Assembly: GCF_002813915.1 (NCBI RefSeq)
Contig: NZ_CP019335.1
Span: forward strand, 3,455,777 to 3,519,776
Direction of reading: 5' to 3'
DNA length: 64,000 nucleotides
Source of the DNA: Tenacibaculum sp. SZ-18
GTDB taxonomy: Bacteria > Bacteroidota > Bacteroidia > Flavobacteriales > Flavobacteriaceae
Position numbers and translations under genes: made by a program. How positions within the stretch are numbered: the first letter of the stretch is position 1; each line of letters opens with the position of its first letter. Under the pieces are notes generated by a model. The model was not told where the DNA came from, did not search any database, and saw nothing but the letters and a program-made list of their open reading frames with translations. Shown here in pieces: positions 61,025-64,000 of the stretch.

Positions 61025-61045
61025 CCATGGCTATAAGTAATTGAG
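61017..61045 (+). repeat. Orphan left arm of an attC-like site
   Basis: TTTTGCTAACCATGGCTATAAGTAATTG matches the start of sites 3, 17 and 48; no right arm follows. Confidence 0.65.
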
Positions 61046-61064
61046 TTTTCAAGTATATTTAAAT

Positions 61065-61358
61065 TTAATAAGACAATTCAATCATCACCTGAAGTAATTC
61101 CTCAGGAGATAGTTTTTTAGTAAGTCTTTCCAAGTTCTTTTCAGCTTTAGAAACATGACCAAATAAGGAGTGCGATACTCCAATCTTTTTTATAAGGTTA
61201 ATAAAATACTCTAATGCTATTATGTTCTGATAGCGAACAAACTGATCAGCGTTTAAGTGTGGTACACCTTGACTTTTAACTACGTTGGAGAAATACTTTG
61301 AATACATATTGCAAAGTTCGTTATAATTTGTAGCAATGATTGCTTGGTTTTGTAGCAT
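61065..61358 (-). CDS. Hypothetical protein divergent from SRAP-like 5' end
   Basis: 97 residues, starts MLQNQAIIATNYNELCNMYS; helical, with LEYFINLIKKIGVSHSLFGH. The start MLQNQA is inside the 118-nt duplicated segment, so this is the intact version of the gene that is broken at 57.2 kb. Function unknown. Confidence 0.6.
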   Translation of the reverse strand: MLQNQAIIATNYNELCNMYSKYFSNVVKSQGVPHLNADQFVRYQNIIALEYFINLIKKIGVSHSLFGHVSKAEKNLERLTKKLSPEELLQVMIELSY

Positions 61359-61459
61359 GTTCGTAAGTCTTTCCAAATTCAAACTAAATAGTAACTTTAC
61401 AGCTATTATCATTACTATGTGCTTTACTAAGTCAAATACAAAATCAGCAGAAGAAAACG
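61342..61459 (+). repeat. Duplicated SRAP promoter and 5' end, copy 2
   Basis: Matches 57270-57386 but keeps the C that preserves the SRAP reading frame (ATGTGCTTTACTAAG). Confidence 0.85.
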
Positions 61460-61851
61460 AAATAAGAAAAGCCGAAATTGAAATAAATAAGCAGTATTTG
61501 GATTCCGACAAAAGATTTGCCTACAATCAAAATTTTGTGAGATTTAAAGACGACTCTGAATGGACTCTTGAGGAAAGACAAAAGAACTTTCAAAACCTTA
61601 TGAAATGGAATAAAAAGGAAGCAAAAAAGAGGATAAAAATTGACCGACAATATTTAGGGTTTATTGAAAACGGACAAAAAATATTAGTAATTCAATTTAT
61701 TGATTTTAGCCAAGCCCCTTATGGATTAAAAGACCAATTGACAAAAAGCTGGATTGGAGGTTGGCACGGTTGGTTTGAAACAAATGTTAGGTTGAAAGAA
61801 TATAATATGGAAACAAAAAAAGTGAATAGTTTCGGATGGCCAAAATTATAG
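61417..61851 (+). CDS. Chimeric protein: SRAP start joined to an unrelated domain
   Basis: 144 residues. The first 15 (MCFTKSNTKSAEENE) are the start of an SRAP protein including Cys2; from residue 16 the sequence is unrelated (RKAEIEINKQYLDSDKRFAY ... WIGGWHGWFETNVRLKEYN). The second part looks like a cassette gene whose 5' end was replaced, because a degenerate attC-like site follows. May be expressed from the SRAP promoter. Confidence 0.6.
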   Translation: MCFTKSNTKSAEENEIRKAEIEINKQYLDSDKRFAYNQNFVRFKDDSEWTLEERQKNFQNLMKWNKKEAKKRIKIDRQYLGFIENGQKILVIQFIDFSQAPYGLKDQLTKSWIGGWHGWFETNVRLKEYNMETKKVNSFGWPKL

Positions 61852-61856
61852 AGCAG

Positions 61857-61994
61857 TACCTACAACAATGTATAACCGCAATTACAGCGGATTCGACTAC
61901 GTCCGAATCCACTCGGTAATTGTTAACACTAGTTCTTAAACAAAATATGTAACTTTAATCCAGTAACAACAGTTTTACAAATAGGTTGCCAAGA
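61857..61994 (+). repeat. Degenerate attC-like site (GTATAACCGC family)
   Basis: Left box TACCTACAAC, AAC at 61864; GTATAACCGCAATTACAGCGG; right core GTT at 61985 in AGGTTGCC (CGTT changed to GGTT). Confidence 0.75.
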
Positions 61995-62030
61995 ATAGCA
62001 ACCGAAAAAGATGATAAATTTTTAATATAT

Positions 62031-62042
62031 TTGATATATCAA
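62031..62042. promoter_or_regulatory. Palindrome upstream of the MarR gene
   Basis: TTGATATATCAA, a perfect 12-bp palindrome 28 nt before the start codon; a plausible autoregulatory operator for the MarR protein. Confidence 0.45.
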
Positions 62043-62069
62043 TTATATTTGTATCAACAAAATAGAATT

Positions 62070-62507
62070 ATGGAGTTCAAAAAACCAACAGAAACAATCT
62101 TCTATCAAATAGAAAAAGTAATAAAACAATACCGATTAATGGCGCAAGCAAACCTGAATAAACTCGGATATAAAATAACCATAAACCAAATCTTGTTGAT
62201 GATACAAATTGACAAAAATCAAGAAATAAGTCAAGTTGAATTAGCAGAACTATTGTTTAAAGATGTTGCATCAATTACTCGAATGACAGAACTTTTAGTT
62301 AAAGAAAAACTTATTGAAAGAAAAGAAAACAAAGAAGACCGCAGGAAAAAAGACTTAAAAATTACCCGAAAGGGGAAAAAACTATTGGATTTAGCAATTC
62401 CTGTAATCTCTAAAAACAGAGAAATTGCTCAACATAATATGACCGAGACAGAAATAAAAACACTTTTAAATCTTTTAAATAAAATAATAATAAACACATC
62501 AAAATGA
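62070..62507 (+). CDS. MarR family transcriptional regulator
   Basis: 145 residues from the ATG at 62070. Winged helix with ISQVELAELLFKDVASITRM (recognition helix) and the wing KENKEDRRKKDLKITRKGKK. Overlaps the next gene (ATGA), so it probably regulates the serine hydrolase it is coupled to. Confidence 0.9.
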   Translation: MEFKKPTETIFYQIEKVIKQYRLMAQANLNKLGYKITINQILLMIQIDKNQEISQVELAELLFKDVASITRMTELLVKEKLIERKENKEDRRKKDLKITRKGKKLLDLAIPVISKNREIAQHNMTETEIKTLLNLLNKIIINTSK

Positions 62508-63505
62508 AAAACTTAATTTTAATTGCAGTAACTCTTTTAACCTTTAGCTGTAAAAATTGTAATAGCCAATTAAAAAATAAGTCGAATAAAGTTAAGTTGG
62601 TTAATATTACTATAATAAAAGATTATTTAGACAGTCAAACAAAAAAAGATAGTCTTCACGGAATTGTGCTTATCGCAGATAAAGACGATGTTATTTTAAA
62701 AAAAGCCTTTGGCTTTAAAGACTTAAATCAGACTCAAAAACACACAATAAATGAAAAAATAGGCTTAGCTTCTATACCTAAAATGTTTACTGTAATAGCA
62801 ATTATGTAAATTGCATCAAAAGAGAAAATAGATATTGACAATCCTATTGGTTATTATTTGAAAGATATAAAAAATCAAATATGAAAAGACAGTATCACAG
62901 TAAAAAATTTATTATCGCACACAAGTGGATTAGGATTCTACTGGGATTATCCGACTGATGAAATATCATCTGATTTAGATAGTTTGTATGAAACCATAAA
63001 GAAGAGAGATTCAAAACCAAAAGAGCAAAATATTTTTAATTATAGCAATAATGGCTATATAGTTCTTGGTAAAATCATTCAAAATGTTTCTAGTTTATCA
63101 TATAAAGAATATCTAACAAAAAATTTAATTAACCCTCTAAAAATGTTCGATACTGAACAAGGACTTCCTGATGGAGGCGGTTTTAAATCTACTGTAGATG
63201 ATTTACTTAAATTCTCTAAAGCGTTGAGAAATAATTTTCTGATTCGTAAAGAGGTACTCGCTGTAATGAGAACAAAACAATCTGATGCAAATTATGGACT
63301 CGGATTTATGCTAAACCCCAAAGAAAAGGTCAAAAAATTTGGACATACAGGTGGTTTTTCTAGTGACGATTCGGGTCTCGGTATTGCCTCTGCCATAAAT
63401 ATAATAAATGATAGATACACTGTGATTATTCTCACAAATAGAAACCCATCTATGGGAGGTGCTAAAGTTTTGAGTTTTATTATTAATCATTTACAAAAAA
63501 AATAA
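62504..63505 (+). pseudogene. Beta-lactamase-like serine hydrolase lipoprotein, nonsense-mutated
   Basis: Lipoprotein start (lipobox TFSC), then all class-C-type motifs in one frame: SxxK in ASIPKMF, YxN in NYSNNGY, HTGG in FGHTGGF. Two in-frame stops break it: TAA at 62807-62809 (IM-stop-IASKEKIDIDN) and TGA at 62882-62884 (KNQI-stop-KDSITVKNLLSHTSG). Both could come from single base changes. Coupled to the MarR gene by ATGA overlap. Confidence 0.88.
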
Positions 63506-63520
63506 AAAACTACGTTTAGT

Positions 63521-63653
63521 AACTAAAGAAGTTTATAATTCATGCGGCTATTAGTTAATACTACGGAAAAATTCTTACTTTTAATGGAAGTTGATTTTAT
63601 CGGAATCATCCTGCGGACGATTTCTCACCAACCATACCCAAAACATTAAAAGG
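63521..63653 (+). repeat. Decayed attC-like site (site 42 family)
   Basis: AAC at 63521, TTTATAATTCATGCGGC, central GGAATCATCCTGCGGACGAT, then CCATACCCAAAACATT where CGTT would be expected. Confidence 0.65.
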
Positions 63654-63673
63654 CATAATAACAAACAAAATTC

Positions 63674-64000
63674 ATGAAAGTACATATTGAAACTGATAAA
63701 TTTATCATAAGAGAACTTGAAGAATATGATGCTAAAGGAATATTCGAACTGGACTCTACTCCTGAAGTGCATGAATTTCTTGGAAAAAAACCAATAAAAA
63801 CTATTAATGAAGCACATAAAGTGATTGATTTTATTAGGAAACAATATGTCAGCAATGGTATTGGAAGGTGGGCAATTATAGATAAAAATACAGATGATTT
63901 TATTGGCTGGACAGGACTGAAATATGAAAAAGGTTTAAGAAAAGAATTCAATTATTATGATCTTGGATATAGACTTAGAAAGAAATATTGGGGTAAAGGT
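63674..64000 (+). CDS. GNAT-family N-acetyltransferase, N-terminal part
   Basis: 109 codons to the window edge. MKVHIETDKFIIRELEEYDA is the typical RimJ/RimL-type (Acetyltransf_3) start, with GRWAIIDKNTDDFIGWTGLK and YDLGYRLRKKYWGKG leading into the acetyl-CoA loop. Substrate unknown. Follows the decayed site. Confidence 0.88.
   Translation, partial: MKVHIETDKFIIRELEEYDAKGIFELDSTPEVHEFLGKKPIKTINEAHKVIDFIRKQYVSNGIGRWAIIDKNTDDFIGWTGLKYEKGLRKEFNYYDLGYRLRKKYWGKG

Overview
The window is AT-rich DNA from a member of the Bacteroidota, very probably Flavobacteriaceae. The evidence is a mutY-ssb-gldE-gldD run with the gliding genes gldD and gldE, a short AURKAIP1/COX24-type basic protein next to HU, an RNase G without the usual zinc-link cysteines, a TTTG/TAnnTTTG promoter, no obvious Shine-Dalgarno sequences, and many short-signal lipoproteins.

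Layout. (1) 1-11.7 kb is ordinary chromosome: the start of a secreted protein, gldD, gldE, ssb and mutY on the minus strand, then hup, the mini basic protein and rng on the plus strand, then a minus-strand run of subtilase lipoprotein, uvrC and a patatin/BamA-like protein. (2) 11.8-13.0 kb is a broken P-loop ATPase gene. (3) 13.2-55.1 kb is the main feature: 57 consecutive cassettes joined head to tail, each ending in an imperfect hairpin site that looks like an integron attC. Every cassette starts with GTTR and ends with a cassette-specific sequence complementary to that start, just before the site (boxes of about 6-11 nt ending AAC). Almost all carry one plus-strand gene that starts within 10-35 nt of the left end and stops at or inside the site. 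Nine cassettes are copies of one 600-bp element without an intact gene and two are copies of a 457-bp element. No integron integrase is visible, so this is a large integrase-less (CALIN-like) array. A good Bacteroidota promoter lies about 100 bp upstream of the first cassette, where an integron Pc would be. (4) 55.1-64 kb is a decayed tail: an IS110-family element with a candidate bridge-RNA leader, a frameshifted SRAP gene and a partial duplicate of its 5' end, a tRNA-Arg 3' fragment beside a broken phage-type integrase, a BspA-like repeat lipoprotein, two more tyrosine-recombinase fragments (one ending exactly in an attC-like left arm), degenerate attC-like sites, a MarR regulator with a nonsense-mutated serine hydrolase, and the start of a GNAT acetyltransferase.

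How it fits together. Array cargo is mostly small envelope lipoproteins, membrane proteins and soluble proteins of unknown role, with recognisable SMI1/KNR4 (SUKH), DUF4375, NADAR, CPCC, ATP-grasp, TPM, PLDc_N, GIY-YIG/DUF4041, TPR, TetR and alpha/beta-hydrolase members. Genes have almost no leader of their own, so expression probably depends on read-through. One two-gene cassette (TetR plus hydrolase) carries its own divergent promoter. All functional statements come from reading the sequence; no database search was run.
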